A model generated the notes under the pieces. The model had not been told where the DNA came from. It searched no databases and saw only the letters and a list, made by a program, of their open reading frames with translations. A stretch of DNA of 64,000 nucleotides from Mytilinidion resinicola (Eukaryota > Ascomycota > Dothideomycetes > Mytilinidiales > Mytilinidiaceae), in contig NW_022985469.1 of the NCBI RefSeq assembly GCF_010093595.1, forward strand, positions 381,523 through 445,522. The letters are read 5' to 3'. The position numbers and the translations under genes are program-made. Below are positions 11,255 through 24,141 of the stretch, piece by piece (position 1 is the first letter of the stretch; the number at the start of each line of letters is the position of its first letter).

Positions 11255-12995
11255 ATGGATTCCGTTAGCTTTGACAACACCAAGACCCATCACCAGGCTG
11301 CCCTGGTGTGGGCTATCATCGGCATCTCATGGGGTGCCATCACATACTCATACGCTGGATCCATCATCGGGACGACGTTGGGTGATTATCATCATTCAAT
11401 TCAAGCATCTCTCACTAATCGCACGTTAGGACAACCCTCTTTCATCGCGTATATGGGCTTAGCGACCAATAAGCATGCAGAAAGCCTGACCGGTACTATG
11501 ACGGGCCTTTTCTACGCAGGCGGCGTTTTTGGATGTCTACTCAACGCATGGATGGCCGATCGCTTTGGTCGCAAACTCACCGTGTGCACTGGCGCAGTTA
11601 TCAACATCATCTCAACGGCCTGTCTAGCAGGATCCGTAAACATTGGAATGTTCATTGCGTTCCGGTTCTTCTGTGGTGTTGGGTATGGGAGCTCGCCGTT
11701 GCACTAAAATACCTCCGACGCTAACTATAATCGTAGATCGTATATGCTCTACCTTTCGGTGCCTCTTTGGGTCATTGAGCTTTGCCCGCCCAAGGGCCGA
11801 AGTATCCTCGGTGGCATAGTTGGACTCTTTGGCGTGATTGGCTATATTCTAGCAGCCTATGTTGGAATTGGCTTCTTCTACTACAAGACTACCACCTCGT
11901 CACAATGGCGTGCTCCCCTTGCCATCGGCTGTTTCCCTGCGATCGTTTTACTTTGCTGGATGCCCTTCCTTCCGGAATCACCACGTTGGCTACTCGCAGT
12001 TGACAGGAATGATGAAGCGTGGGAGATCGTCAAGAAGCTACACACGACCAAAGATGACCCAGACCACGAGTTCGCGACCGCTGAATTTTACCAGATGAAG
12101 TCTCAACATGACCTGGATCGAGGACTGGATGGATCTTGGACCGAAATGTTCCGGCGACCCTCTTATCGGAGGCGCGCACTCCTAGCGTTTTTCCTCCCTG
12201 TCATCATGTATACCACCGGAAATCTCGTCATCACAAGTAAGTCTTATGAATTCACAACTCGAAAAGAAGTACTAGAATTAACGCCTGCTTAGCCTATGCT
12301 GCCTCAATCTTCGCTAGTATCGGCTACGGACCCGGCGACTCCCTCCAACTCCTTGCTGGAATCTACCTCGCCGCAATCGCAGGCAACCTGATCTCCCTCA
12401 CCTACGTTGACCGCGTCCCCCGTAACGTTATGCTGTGCACCGGCGTGATCGTCGTGACCTGCATTCTCTCCATCGAAACCGCTCTCGTTGCGAAATTCCT
12501 CGGCACTGGTAACAAAGCCGGGCTCTCCGCTGCAGCGGCATTCCTCTTCCTCTTCCTCGCCGCCTTCAACATGTTCCTGGAAGGAATATCCTGGTACTAT
12601 CCAGCTGAGATCTTCCCCACGCACCTCCGCGCAAAGGGGATGACTCTGGCAGTCATCGGGTTCTGCATGGTTGATATTCTCTGGCTCGAGATAGCGCCTA
12701 CTGCCATTGCAAATATTGGCTGGAAGTACTATCTCGTCTTCATCTGCTTGTCGGTTTTCGGAGCTGCGATTGTGTTCTTCCTCTACCCAAATACGCTTGG
12801 GAAGCCACTTGAGGAGGTAAGCCTATGTTTCAATTCCATTTTCAGATCAGTGTTAACGATTTGCGCTAGGTTGCGAAGATGTTTGGAGATGATGATTTGG
12901 TCGCGATTTATCAGCAAGATATCCACATTGATCATACTAAGCATCAAGTTATTGAGAAGAATGGGGCAACGTTTAAGGAAGAAGCTGAGGCTTAG
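11255..12995 (+). CDS. MFS sugar-porter family transporter
   Basis: A plasma-membrane uptake carrier of 525 residues. Exons are 11255-11682, 11737-12236, 12293-12816 and 12870-12995; the introns 11683-11736, 12237-12292 and 12817-12869 preserve the frame. It has about 12 hydrophobic segments. Sugar-porter signatures are DRFGRK after helix 2, PESPRWLL before the central loop and PAEIFPTHLRAKG after helix 10. The C-terminal tail is hydrophilic. The closest general class is the hexose/lactose/quinate permease-type sugar porters, but the real substrate cannot be told; in a catabolic cluster it would import the compound being degraded or a related glycoside or acid. Confidence 0.9.
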
Positions 12996-13635
12996 ATTGC
13001 CATATCAGTTGGACATTGAGGGTAGTTTTGAGTCATATGTAGTGGTCATTAGTGACACCGTGGTACTACAGTACTTATAGTGCACCCATTACCTGTTCAC
13101 GACAGACCACTTGCTTCTAAGAGACCACTTGCTTATAAGAGACTGTTGAAAGTAGCTCGAGCTATTAGGCTAGCTAGGTTCCAACATAAGAGGATCAGGC
13201 CTAGTGCGGCGACGGATCAGTATATATACGTAGCCCCAGAGCCCATCATCTGTCCTTCAATCAATCAATCGAATATGCCTTTCAACAGAGACCACTTACT
13301 TATAAGAGACTACTTGCTTATAAGAGACCACTTGATTATGAGAGACCACTTGCTTATGTCAGACTATCTGCTTATGAAAGATTACCTACGTAAAAGATAC
13401 CAAAACTCCGATTGGATTTGTTTTGGTGACTTTCTAAGTCAAAGATGGAAGTATCAAAGGGAAACGGCGTTGGGGTCTCTCCGTCGTGCAATGTACTCAG
13501 CATGACAAACTGAAGCGCTTTTCTAACACCGTGGACGATTCTGTGAAATTTGTAGACATAATAACTTCAAGGGTATATCCAAAGCTATTCCCCCTAAAAT
13601 CACTCCATGCTCCTTTTTCTTTCCAACTATCACAT
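12996..13635. other. intergenic region between convergent MFS and regulator genes
   Basis: This holds the shared 3' flanks of two convergent genes and an 18-bp minisatellite listed separately. An open frame over the repeat encodes RDHLLI-type hexapeptides but looks like repeat translation rather than a gene. Confidence 0.4.
13104..13394. repeat. 18-bp minisatellite, two blocks
   Basis: The unit is close to AGACCACTTGCTTATAAG. Two adjacent copies lie at 13104-13139. Five full copies follow at 13289-13306, 13307-13324, 13325-13342, 13343-13360 and 13361-13378, and a decayed sixth runs to about 13394. The copies differ by one to four bases, with decay increasing rightwards. The period is a multiple of three, so it reads as a degenerate hexapeptide repeat in one frame. 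Confidence 0.85.
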
Positions 13636-15332
13636 TCATGTCATTGCTACCCATTCCAACCCTTGCTCCCAATCCGCACTCTCTCCCGGAATCTCTACCA
13701 AGTCCGCGAACATTTCCATGTCCGCAAACATCTCCCCACCACCCTGCTCCACCGTGTTCCTCTTCCCCTTCTCCAGCCTCTCTGGCTCCGGCCACCCAAT
13801 GTGCAAGCACAGATATACCTTATCCACATACATCACTGCGCATTGCTTCACGTTCCCACCTAACGTCCCCTTCAGCCCCTCGACCTCGAAGTCTTCCAAC
13901 GTCAGCATCGGCACATTGAAGTCTTGCCTGTGGATCCGGGGCCGGCGGTGCAGCCGCAACGCCGTCATCTGGTCTAGTGCGTAGCAGGACCACCAAATAC
14001 GCTTCCACAGCTTCCGCTTCTCGGGAGTCATGAAACCGCTCCCAGGATACCGGTTCAGGCGCGAGCCGTAGCAGAGAGAAGTGGAAATGCCAAGCCAGTG
14101 CCAGGTATCTTTCTCGTGCTTTTCGAGACTACCGCTGCAGCCGAAGGCCATGAGGAGGAGAGACTGGATGACCGTCATGCGATCGGTTTCGCAGTCGAGA
14201 TCGTAAAGCAACTACCACGGGCATCGTAAGCAATCCGTATCTGTAATATTGTAAATGAATCGACTTACCTTGACCCTGTTGAACAGAACCCGTTGCGCAT
14301 GCTCCCGACTTGTGAACCCCGCCGCCTCAAGATGCTCTTCTTGCACGAATCCCACACCCGTAAACATGATGGCTTGTAGAAGCATTAAGCTGATCTTCCC
14401 CGTCATGCCATCGCCTCGTTGAATCGTCTCTACGACCTTCGACAAGGAGACGGCGGGCACGTGCCAGTGCACGCATTCCATGTAGCACTGCATCAGCTTC
14501 TCCCTTAGCCATTTCTCCGGCACTGTCAGCGCCCCTTTCTTGCGGAGATAGGAGATTTCATCCGGACCGAGATCTGGGGAGAGCGGGCGGATGTACGGTG
14601 GAAGGTCGGACGTCAAGTTATGGGATGGGTTCATAGGCGGAGGCATTGATGTTGTGGACGCAGAAGAGGTGGTTCCGTAGTCGGTGTCCCGCTCGTAGTC
14701 GGACTCTGGGATGACGATTGCACCGCCGAAGCTGGCTGCTGATGAGGAGACTTCGCTCGAGCAGTAGGAGAAGTGGCTCGCGGAGGCGTGAAGCTGCCTT
14801 GCTGGAAGTCCGTTTTGGGCCCCTGGTCGTGATGTTCGTAGGTCTGTTAGTCTAGGGCTGTTGACCAGTCCATTTGTGGAATGTGGGCTCTGGATCAATG
14901 CATTCTCATGCTCTTCTTGCTGCTTTGCAGCTTTAGACTGCGTTTCGAGTGTGAAAGTCGCCCAGTCGAGTTCAAGAACGACACTGGAGATGTCGAAGCC
15001 TTCGTTGGAGGATTCAGAGTCTGAGTCCTTTATGTGTTTATTCGCTCTTCTTTTGGTCTCCAATTAGCCGTGGTTTCTTTCGAGATAATGGGATGAACTT
15101 ACGGCTTCTCCTTCTTGACCGACATCTCGCACGTGTACCCATCATGCCTGCAATTCGAGCACGGCTGGCCATGTACTGCAGCATCGCACCGCACTTTTCT
15201 CTTTCTACAAAATTGGCACGCGAGCGGAGCCCTCTTATTTGCAAACTTCCGCCTTGGGACGCGCATATCTGGCGAGGTTTGCGTCTTCGCTTTTCGCGTG
15301 TGCGTGCTAGGACGCACGGGATCAGTGGCCAT
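13636..15332 (-). CDS. Zn2Cys6 transcription factor with fungal_trans domain
   Basis: A nuclear regulator of 528 residues. Exons are 15103-15332, 14269-15049 and 13636-14211; the introns 15050-15102 and 14212-14268 both have GTAAGT donors. The DNA-binding cluster is in exon 1: CQFC RKRKVRC, an 8-residue spacer, then C-SN-C and YTC, with a basic stretch in front. The spacing resembles cutinase-factor-like C6 proteins. A serine-rich linker follows (about residues 85-230). The fungal_trans domain then runs from about REKLMQCYMECVHWHVP to WKRIWWSCYALDQMTALRLHRRP. It ends rather soon after that domain, so the C-terminus may be short for the family. It diverges from the cyclase-like hydrolase and is a second candidate regulator of the cluster. 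Confidence 0.87.
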
Positions 15333-16085
15333 TTTGGGAAACCTCAGAAGTCGTGATCTCTATTTTTGCTGTTCTTATGGATGAGCTGGAGATGGGCTTC
15401 GCGGATTTTCGAGAGATAGCCAAACAGTGAGTAAGCTGGGTGGAACAGCGGTCAGAGATCAATAAACATGTCCCGCAAGGCCTAGATCATCCTCAGCTAC
15501 TCTTTCGACAAGTCCTTAGTTCCTGACAGCCTTGACATACATTTCTATGTCGTGCTGCTCCATTTACCGTAGTCCCGATGCGCCTGCGGATTAACTTGAC
15601 CTTCCCAGCGGAGGAGAGCCGTCCGAGTGCAGTGTTTTTTGTCCAATAATGCGAAGCGGTTGGGGCCGAAATCCGAGTTCCAGTCAGTTCCGGCACAGTA
15701 AGGGATGGTGTGTGGGGGAGGCCATCGTTAACCAGCCACATTCCAGACCCCGCATATGCTCCCCAACAATGGGCAAGCGCCACTTACTCGAGCAAGTGAG
15801 ATTACGCGGGGATGGCGAGGTGTGACATTGTGGGGTTGTCTTGCAAGATATTGAGAGAAAGGGTAGAACGGCATCGAGCGCGGATATGTGGATCTAATAC
15901 ATGCAAAGGTTAGGACCACGAAATCCTACCTAGAGCTGGCTAAGTTTACCCCGGAGCATCTTCGTACCGTAGATATATAGACCCAATTGCCCCTCTATCA
16001 CCCCGCACACGCGTAGTCGCGACTTCACATAACGCGTCCAGATATCTTCAATTGCCAATTTTCTCTCCTGATCTGACAATTTATA
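15333..16085. promoter_or_regulatory. divergent promoter between Zn2Cys6 regulator and cyclase-like hydrolase
   Basis: No gene is supported. AGTTCCGG lies at 15686-15693, almost midway between the two start codons (354 and 393 bases away). Near 15970-15980 the sequence TAGATATATAGA is a plausible TATA-type element about 110 bases before the hydrolase start. Confidence 0.45.
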
Positions 16086-17224
16086 ATGCCTCCAGCACGA
16101 CCCAGATTCCAGGACCTGCCTCTCAACAAGGACGATCCGCCATTCTCAGCATGGGGACTGTACGGGAAAAACGACACCCTGGGTACCCTAAATCTCCTTA
16201 CCCCAGAGGTAGTCGTAGAAGCCGCAAAAGAAATCAGAACGGGCGTCAGGGTTGGATTAGACTTCCCAGTGAACTACCTGGCACACCCGACGCACAATCG
16301 GAAAGAGTTCGAGCATAAGATTATCTGGAAGCAACCTCGTGCAGTGCATGATGATGAAGTGAACTTCAACACGCAGGTGAGAGCCCTTTCCAAGATTGAT
16401 ATCGAAGACTCAACGGCTGATGGAGACCAGATTTCTTCCCAGTGGGATGGCTTTGCGCATTACGGGTACCAGAAAGAGATGCTTTGGTATAACGGGAAGA
16501 CACAGCCTCAGATATCAGGATCGGAAGCCAAAGGAGCAGTTGGAATCGACGGTAGATCTACCCCCTGAATTGAACCTCACTAGACGGTGCCGGGCTGATC
16601 AAGATAGCATGGTGTGCTCAGGGCATCGTCGGCCGAGGGATCCTTCTCGACTACTATGCTTGGAGACTAGAGCAGGGGAAACCTTACGAAGTCCTCTCTA
16701 CCCACGCCATCACAGTAGAGGAGCTGAAGGCCTGTGCCGCAGCCCAAGGTACCGAGCTCAAGGAAGGAGATATCTTGTTTGTCCGATGTGGATGGGCGGC
16801 TGTCTACGAGAGACTCTCAGAGGAAGACAAGAACGCTTGGTGCGATATGTCACCAACCAAATGGGCAGGTGTGAAGACATGCGTCGACACCGTGCGATGG
16901 TTATGGGAGACTGGATTCAGCGCGGTCGCTGGGGATGCTGGAGGATTCGAGCAGATTCCTTGGCCGAGTAATGCGGAGGGCCTAGGGAAGTATCATCTGC
17001 ACGAGATCCTGCTTGGAGGATGGGGTATGCCAATAGGTAAATTAACATTCAGTACGAGAGCCTCAAACGGGAAGCTAATAATTGTCGTAGGGGAGATATT
17101 CAATCTCGAACGGCTAAGTGAAGAGTGTGCGAAGCAAAAGCGATACTCCTTTTTCTTAGCCAGTGTTCCACTCAACGTACCAAATGGATGTGCTAGTCCT
17201 CCAAATATAGTCGCTGTATTCTAG
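16086..17224 (+). CDS. cyclase / kynurenine-formamidase-like hydrolase (PF04199 type)
   Basis: A metal-dependent amide or lactone hydrolase-like protein of 324 residues. Exons are 16086-16376, 16431-16551, 16608-17036 and 17091-17224. Family features are the N-terminus WGLYGKNDTLGTLNLLTPEVV, FEHKIIWK, then SSQWDGFAHYGYQ (the fungal form of the HxGTHxD metal-binding segment), GIVGRGILLDYYAW and FVRCGWAAVYE. The junction of exons 2 and 3 (GID joined to AWCAQGIVGRG) matches the family and supports the acceptor at 16607. Reading through the last intron also stays open, so the final exon boundary is slightly less certain. The C-terminus VPNGCASPPNIVAVF is typical of this fungal subfamily. It would open a ring or amide in a degradation pathway; the substrate is unknown. 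Confidence 0.85.
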
Positions 17225-17895
17225 GTATCACAATAAAGTCTTGAACCGGTGAATAGTTTTACTATATTCACTGATTGAGCTGATACAACATCAGATGGAT
17301 GCAAGCCCCCATCCCAGAGAAAAATCGCAAAAAGCAACAGGCTTTGGTTATTTGGCTTGTGTGTGGGTGTTGCTTCTTAGGAGTGGACACTTGGATGAAC
17401 CACGGAGGTTGGTGGGTCAATGTTATTTCCAGGTGGACACACTAGCAGTTGTACTCCTAATCCTGGACTGCCACCCACAAGTGAAGGACTTTATGGGAAT
17501 TTGTTTTGAGTCATTCCAGTATCGTCACACTGTACTACTCTCAGAATTATTGCTAGTTGGGCAGAATAAAATGAACTATATGCCCTCACGCTCCACAGTT
17601 CACTCGAAGGAGACTCTGTCCCGGAAGACCAACTACAAAGCACTCGCGACTCGCGCCCTTTAACTCATTCGCCTAGCGTCAGACATGTTTAGTGCACATA
17701 ATAGAGACACGGACCCGACACTTTCCGTTCAATTCACCGTCCCTGATGTTATCGCAGCCTTTCTTACTCTCACTTTCAGAAGAAAGCGTTCAGAGGTCTT
17801 GCGAAATACCGTCATTCAAAAAGAAGCATCTGGAAGGAATTTGAATATGCAAAGATGACAGAATAACGAGTTTGATTGTGATATAAATACAAGAG
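17225..17895. other. intergenic region downstream of the hydrolase
   Basis: This is the 3' flank of the hydrolase and of the dioxygenase on the other strand. An open frame at 17295-17663 has no recognisable motif, lacks a convincing promoter and is not supported as a gene. Confidence 0.35.
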
Positions 17896-19145
17896 TCAAT
17901 CCAATAGACCAAAGAATGCTTGATCAAATCCATTCAAACCCCTGAAAGGCATCCCGAAATGCATCATCGGGCTGATCGGCTGATTCCACGTCAATATACT
18001 GACCGCGCCTTCATTTTTATCCCTTCCCACAAATCCTTCATAAATGACACCTTCGTCTTCGTCTTTGTACTCGTATTCCCCCTCGCTGTCTTCTTCTTCA
18101 TAGTCGTAATCATCGTCCTCTTCCTCCTCCGCATCGTAATCATACGGCTCCCAAACCCATTGGTCGCTCGTCACGCTCGCGCGACCTGAGTTTAGCTTGA
18201 GTTTCTCTGGCCTTTTGCGTCTTCAGGATTGTTCAAACCAAAGGCGTCTTTACCTGAGTCCATAACACATGTCCTCCGCATATCTCGCCTGTACTTGCCC
18301 TCGTACGCCCCGCCGGCCGTGGCACGATGCAACACAGCGGTGTTGTCCCAGATGGCGACGTCGCCGTTGTTGGCCCAGTGGTGCTTGAAGACGTATTTCG
18401 GTTGTGTGGCGTGCGCGATGAGCTCTTGGATGAGCTTTTGACCTTCATCGATGGGCATGCCTTCGATGTGGTGGGTGTAGGCGGTGGCATACAAGACCGG
18501 GCGACCGGTAGGCTCGTGAATGGGGACGAGCTTGTGTCGAGCGAGAGGCTCGTCCAGGACGTTTAGGTCTTTGAAAAGGGGAGAGTCGGGGTTGGCGGTC
18601 TTGCGGTTGTGGAGGAACGAATGGACACCAACTAAGTCCTTGATCTTCTCCTTTGTCTCCTCGGGGAGATCCTCGTAAGCCTGGCGAGCATCTGCATACT
18701 CGGTATGACCTCCTGTGTTTGGTGGTGGAAGCTCGATTGCATTAAGACACGAGACATACGTCCGGCGAGGGTTGAACGAGCCGTCGGCATGCCAGAGAGC
18801 GTTGCCTCGGATTGCAGTAGTTCGCTTTTCGTTGCTATTGGTCACCACCTGGTTCTTCTCGTCCAGGTTCGAGATATCAAAGATTTCCGGATATGGCAGA
18901 GACCTCATATGTGGGTTGCGGTATTTGCTCTTTTCGACTTCGCCGAAACGGGCGGAGAACTCGATGTGCTCCTTGTCACTGGGGAAGTTTGCGCCCCGTA
19001 TGACTACCACGCCGTATTTGTGAAGCGTATCTCGTAGCTCAGCAAACGCATCGTCAGAGAGTGGCTTGGATAGATCTAGGCCCTCAACCTCGCATGCAAA
19101 GGTTGGGTGCATAGGCTTGATGGTGAAGTAGGTAGCGCTAGGCAT
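17896..19145 (-). CDS. TauD/TfdA-type 2-oxoglutarate-dependent dioxygenase, with possible acidic C-terminal exon
   Basis: A non-heme iron dioxygenase of the taurine/2,4-D dioxygenase family. It oxidatively cleaves a small acid, ether or sulfonate with 2-oxoglutarate and O2. The iron ligands are seen in WHADGSF (HxD) and AVLHRATAG (distal His); the co-substrate Arg is in RRDMRRT. The unspliced reading ends at 18192 (317 residues) and its tail AFGLNNPED looks like the family's normal end. However, a consensus intron at 18186-18253 (GTAAAG donor, GCTAAAC branch, TCAG acceptor) joins in frame to 17896-18185. That exon adds about 96 residues, very rich in Asp, Glu and Tyr, with no ATG of its own. 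Both isoforms are possible. An in-frame ATG at 19218-19220 would add 25 residues at the N-terminus. It diverges from the lactate dehydrogenase gene. Confidence 0.8.
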
Positions 19146-19634
19146 GATGAAGGCTGATGAAGGCTGTATGTTTTTGAAAAAAGGTATGGAATGTGAAGGT
19201 ATTGCGAATTGACTTGTCATTTGCTTTCTCTACTATCTCTCCAATGCCATCTTTTATGTTATTTAGCGGAGTTTCGGTTGACGTCCTGCAGCCCCTCCTT
19301 CGCTCGCCACTTGCACCGTTCTGAGTTCCGGCTGCAGAACCGAGCAATTCCGTAGCCCTCAGGTGAGGTAATTCGCCTTTGAACAGCCCAATTCTTGCTG
19401 TTCCAACGCCCAAGAACTGAAAGAAACATCCAGACCGGCACCATACCCGCGGAGAGGTTCAGCCCTACCCCAGTCCATTCTCCCGTGCTGCCGACACCCG
19501 CTGTGCCCAGACATTCCTTCCAGACTTCCGCGGCCAGGCACTGCCGCATGATCCGCATACATAGTAGACTAAACACGTGCTTGCTACCTGCCCATTCATC
19601 CATGCGAGTGGAACTTTGAGTCTTTCGAGGTGCA
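19146..19634. promoter_or_regulatory. divergent promoter between dioxygenase and lactate dehydrogenase
   Basis: No gene is supported. AGTTCCGG lies at 19324-19331, 179 bases from the dioxygenase start and about 300 from the dehydrogenase start. The arrangement matches the divergent pair at 15333-16085. Confidence 0.45.
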
Positions 19635-21238
19635 ATGTTGAATGCTTCGGATGTCGCGAAACATAATACTCGCGAGTCGTGCTGGGTCGTTATTGAGGGA
19701 CAAGTATATGATGTTACAGACTTCCTGGACGAGCATCCGGGCGGTGCTTCGATAATACTGCGGTATGGCGGAAAGGTGCATGATTCCCTCCCTCTCGTGA
19801 TGCGACCTTACGCTCACTAGTTATAGGATGCCACCGAAGAGTATTTGCCTGTGCATCCCCCAGGCACTATTGAGAGCGAGCTTCCCAAAGGTTCGATATA
19901 CTTACGCATCCTAGAGAACTCATCTAAATATCCCTAGAGAAACATCTGGGTAGAATCGACCCAGCAACCATAACTTCCCCGTCCGCTCCCCAAACCGATT
20001 CGACCCAAAAAGCCAAACCATCACAAGGCACAACACCAATCGCACTATGTCTCAACCTCCACGACCTCGAGAGCGCCGCAAAGAAAGTCCTGACCAAACG
20101 TGGCTGGTCATACTACTCCTCTGCCTCCGACGACCTCCTCTCCCACCACGGCAATCTCTCGGATTGGAGCCGTATCACCTTTCGACCACGCGTGCTCCGC
20201 AACGTAAAGGCTGTCAGCATGAAATGCAACCTCCTTGGCCACCAAAGCAACCTCCCCTTCTTCATCGCACCCGCCGCTCTCGCTCGACTCGGGCATCCAG
20301 ACGGCGAAATCTGCCTTGCACGCGGCGCATCTCGCTTCAACATCCCCTACGGCGTCAGCACCGCATCGTCTGTCTCCGCTGAAGACCTCGCGGCATGCAT
20401 GCAAGAGCAAGCAGCGGGTGGTTGTCTCTGGTTCCAGCTGTATGTGAAGAAAAAGGAGTCGGAGACTAGAGCTTTAATCCGCCGCGCGCGTGCCTTGGGC
20501 TTTAAGGCACTTCTGATTACAGTCGATACACCAGTGGTTGGTAAACGCGAGGAAGACGATAGACATAAGGCTGAAGAAGCTCTTGCTGCTGGCGAGGCTA
20601 CATTTGCGCGCTTGGGAGATAATGTTGCTCTTGGAGAAGACTTTGTTCTTCGTGGCCCGTTCTCTTCGACTCTGGATTGGAATGACTTGGCGTGGATGAA
20701 GGAGGAATGGGGCGATGTGGGGCCGATCTGTCTGAAGGGTATTGCTACTGCTGAAGACGCAAAGATGGCATCCGATCTCGGTTTTGAGAACATCTATCTC
20801 AGCAACCATGGCGGGCGCCAGCTTGACTCGGTGTCGAGTTCGTTGCGAACACTGCTGGAGATACGCAAGTTTTGCCCCGAGGTCTTTGATCGGTGTCAAG
20901 TCTTCGTCGATGGCGGATGCAGAAGAGGAAGCGATGTCCTGAAGGCATTGTGCTTGGGTGCTAAAGCTGTTGGGTTTGGTCGGCCGTTCATGTATGCGCT
21001 GAGCGCATATGGAACAGAAGGCGTGTTGAAAGCTATTCAAAGTAAGGGCTTCTTGCGTATTGGTCTTTACGCTAACTAACAGATAATAGTGATAAGCGAT
21101 GAGCTGGAAACGACTATGCGCCTACTAGGCGTTACGGATCTCAGCCAGCTACGTCCGCATATGGTGAATACTAGGGAGCTAGACGCTTTGATTATGACCG
21201 AGCTGCCTGATTTGGACACTCAAAAAGCGAAGCTTTAG
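19635..21238 (+). CDS. cytochrome b5-FMN L-lactate (2-hydroxyacid) dehydrogenase, CYB2-like
   Basis: A flavocytochrome b2-type enzyme of 485 residues that oxidises an L-2-hydroxyacid to the 2-oxoacid and passes electrons to cytochrome c. Exons are 19635-19775, 19827-19890, 19938-21041 and 21090-21238; the second intron is only 47 bases. The N-terminal cytochrome b5 domain has heme ligands His34 (DEHPGG) and about His57 (LPVHPPG). The FMN domain shows the family's SNHGGRQLD segment with the catalytic His, [13 protein letters not shown] for phosphate binding, and [10 protein letters not shown]. No obvious mitochondrial presequence precedes the b5 domain, unlike yeast Cyb2, so it may be cytosolic or use another start. 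The substrate could be lactate, mandelate or another hydroxyacid. It is the right-hand end of the putative cluster. Confidence 0.9.
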
Positions 21239-23488
<2,250 letters not shown>

Positions 23489-24141
23489 GTGCAGAGTCGA
23501 TGTGTTTCGTCTAGCTGTGGGCGGGAGAGTGCTTTTGGAACCAGCGGCAGCGAGCAGCTTTATGAGAGGTTCAAAATAGGTGTTAGGTGGATTGGGACGG
23601 TTTGGCTGAGGATGGGGGGCTTGGATTACCCTGGGATTGGGAGATGGCTGCTACGGTGTCGACGATTGGATGAGAATGATATCAACTGCACTGAATAGAA
23701 GACATACTAGTAGTCTGATCATGCCTGCTCCAGTTTGAAATTAGTATTGAAGCTATAGGTACTGCGGGGGGTGGCAAGCTTCATGGCTGACGTGATGTCA
23801 GCTTCATTCTACGACTGTCTGCGAATTGCACTAACGTAGGATGTATAAAGTGCCGTCCCCTATTATAGACATGTCGAGTATCTACGAGCAGTATCCTACA
23901 TAGGAGGTGAAATATAGCATTCTACATGCAGGCATCTCGTGACCTAGACCCTGCCTCTTCCACAGCTAGCTCTCTCCCCGCCTGCGTCGACCACAATACA
24001 ACAACCCGGAGCTGTACAACACGACATGCTCATCCTGTCCGCCCGTTCTGCAATGAGGAGTCCGCTGCCATCCAGCCTCCTCATCCGCCACCACCGCCCG
24101 CTCGACGCCATCTAGCAGTGGCCGAAGACCGTCAGCGCAGC
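23489..24141. other. intergenic region upstream of the kinase
   Basis: 3' flank of the epimerase and promoter of the IKS1-like kinase. TATAAAG occurs at about 23844-23850. No gene is supported. Confidence 0.35.

Noticed and set aside
13080..13505. 141-codon frame over the minisatellite as a repeat-peptide gene
   Set aside because: The upstream repeat block reads in another frame, there is no conserved flank and no promoter or signal peptide; it looks like translated tandem repeat.
17295..17663. 122-codon open frame downstream of the hydrolase
   Set aside because: No motif and no splice or promoter support; similar chance frames occur elsewhere.
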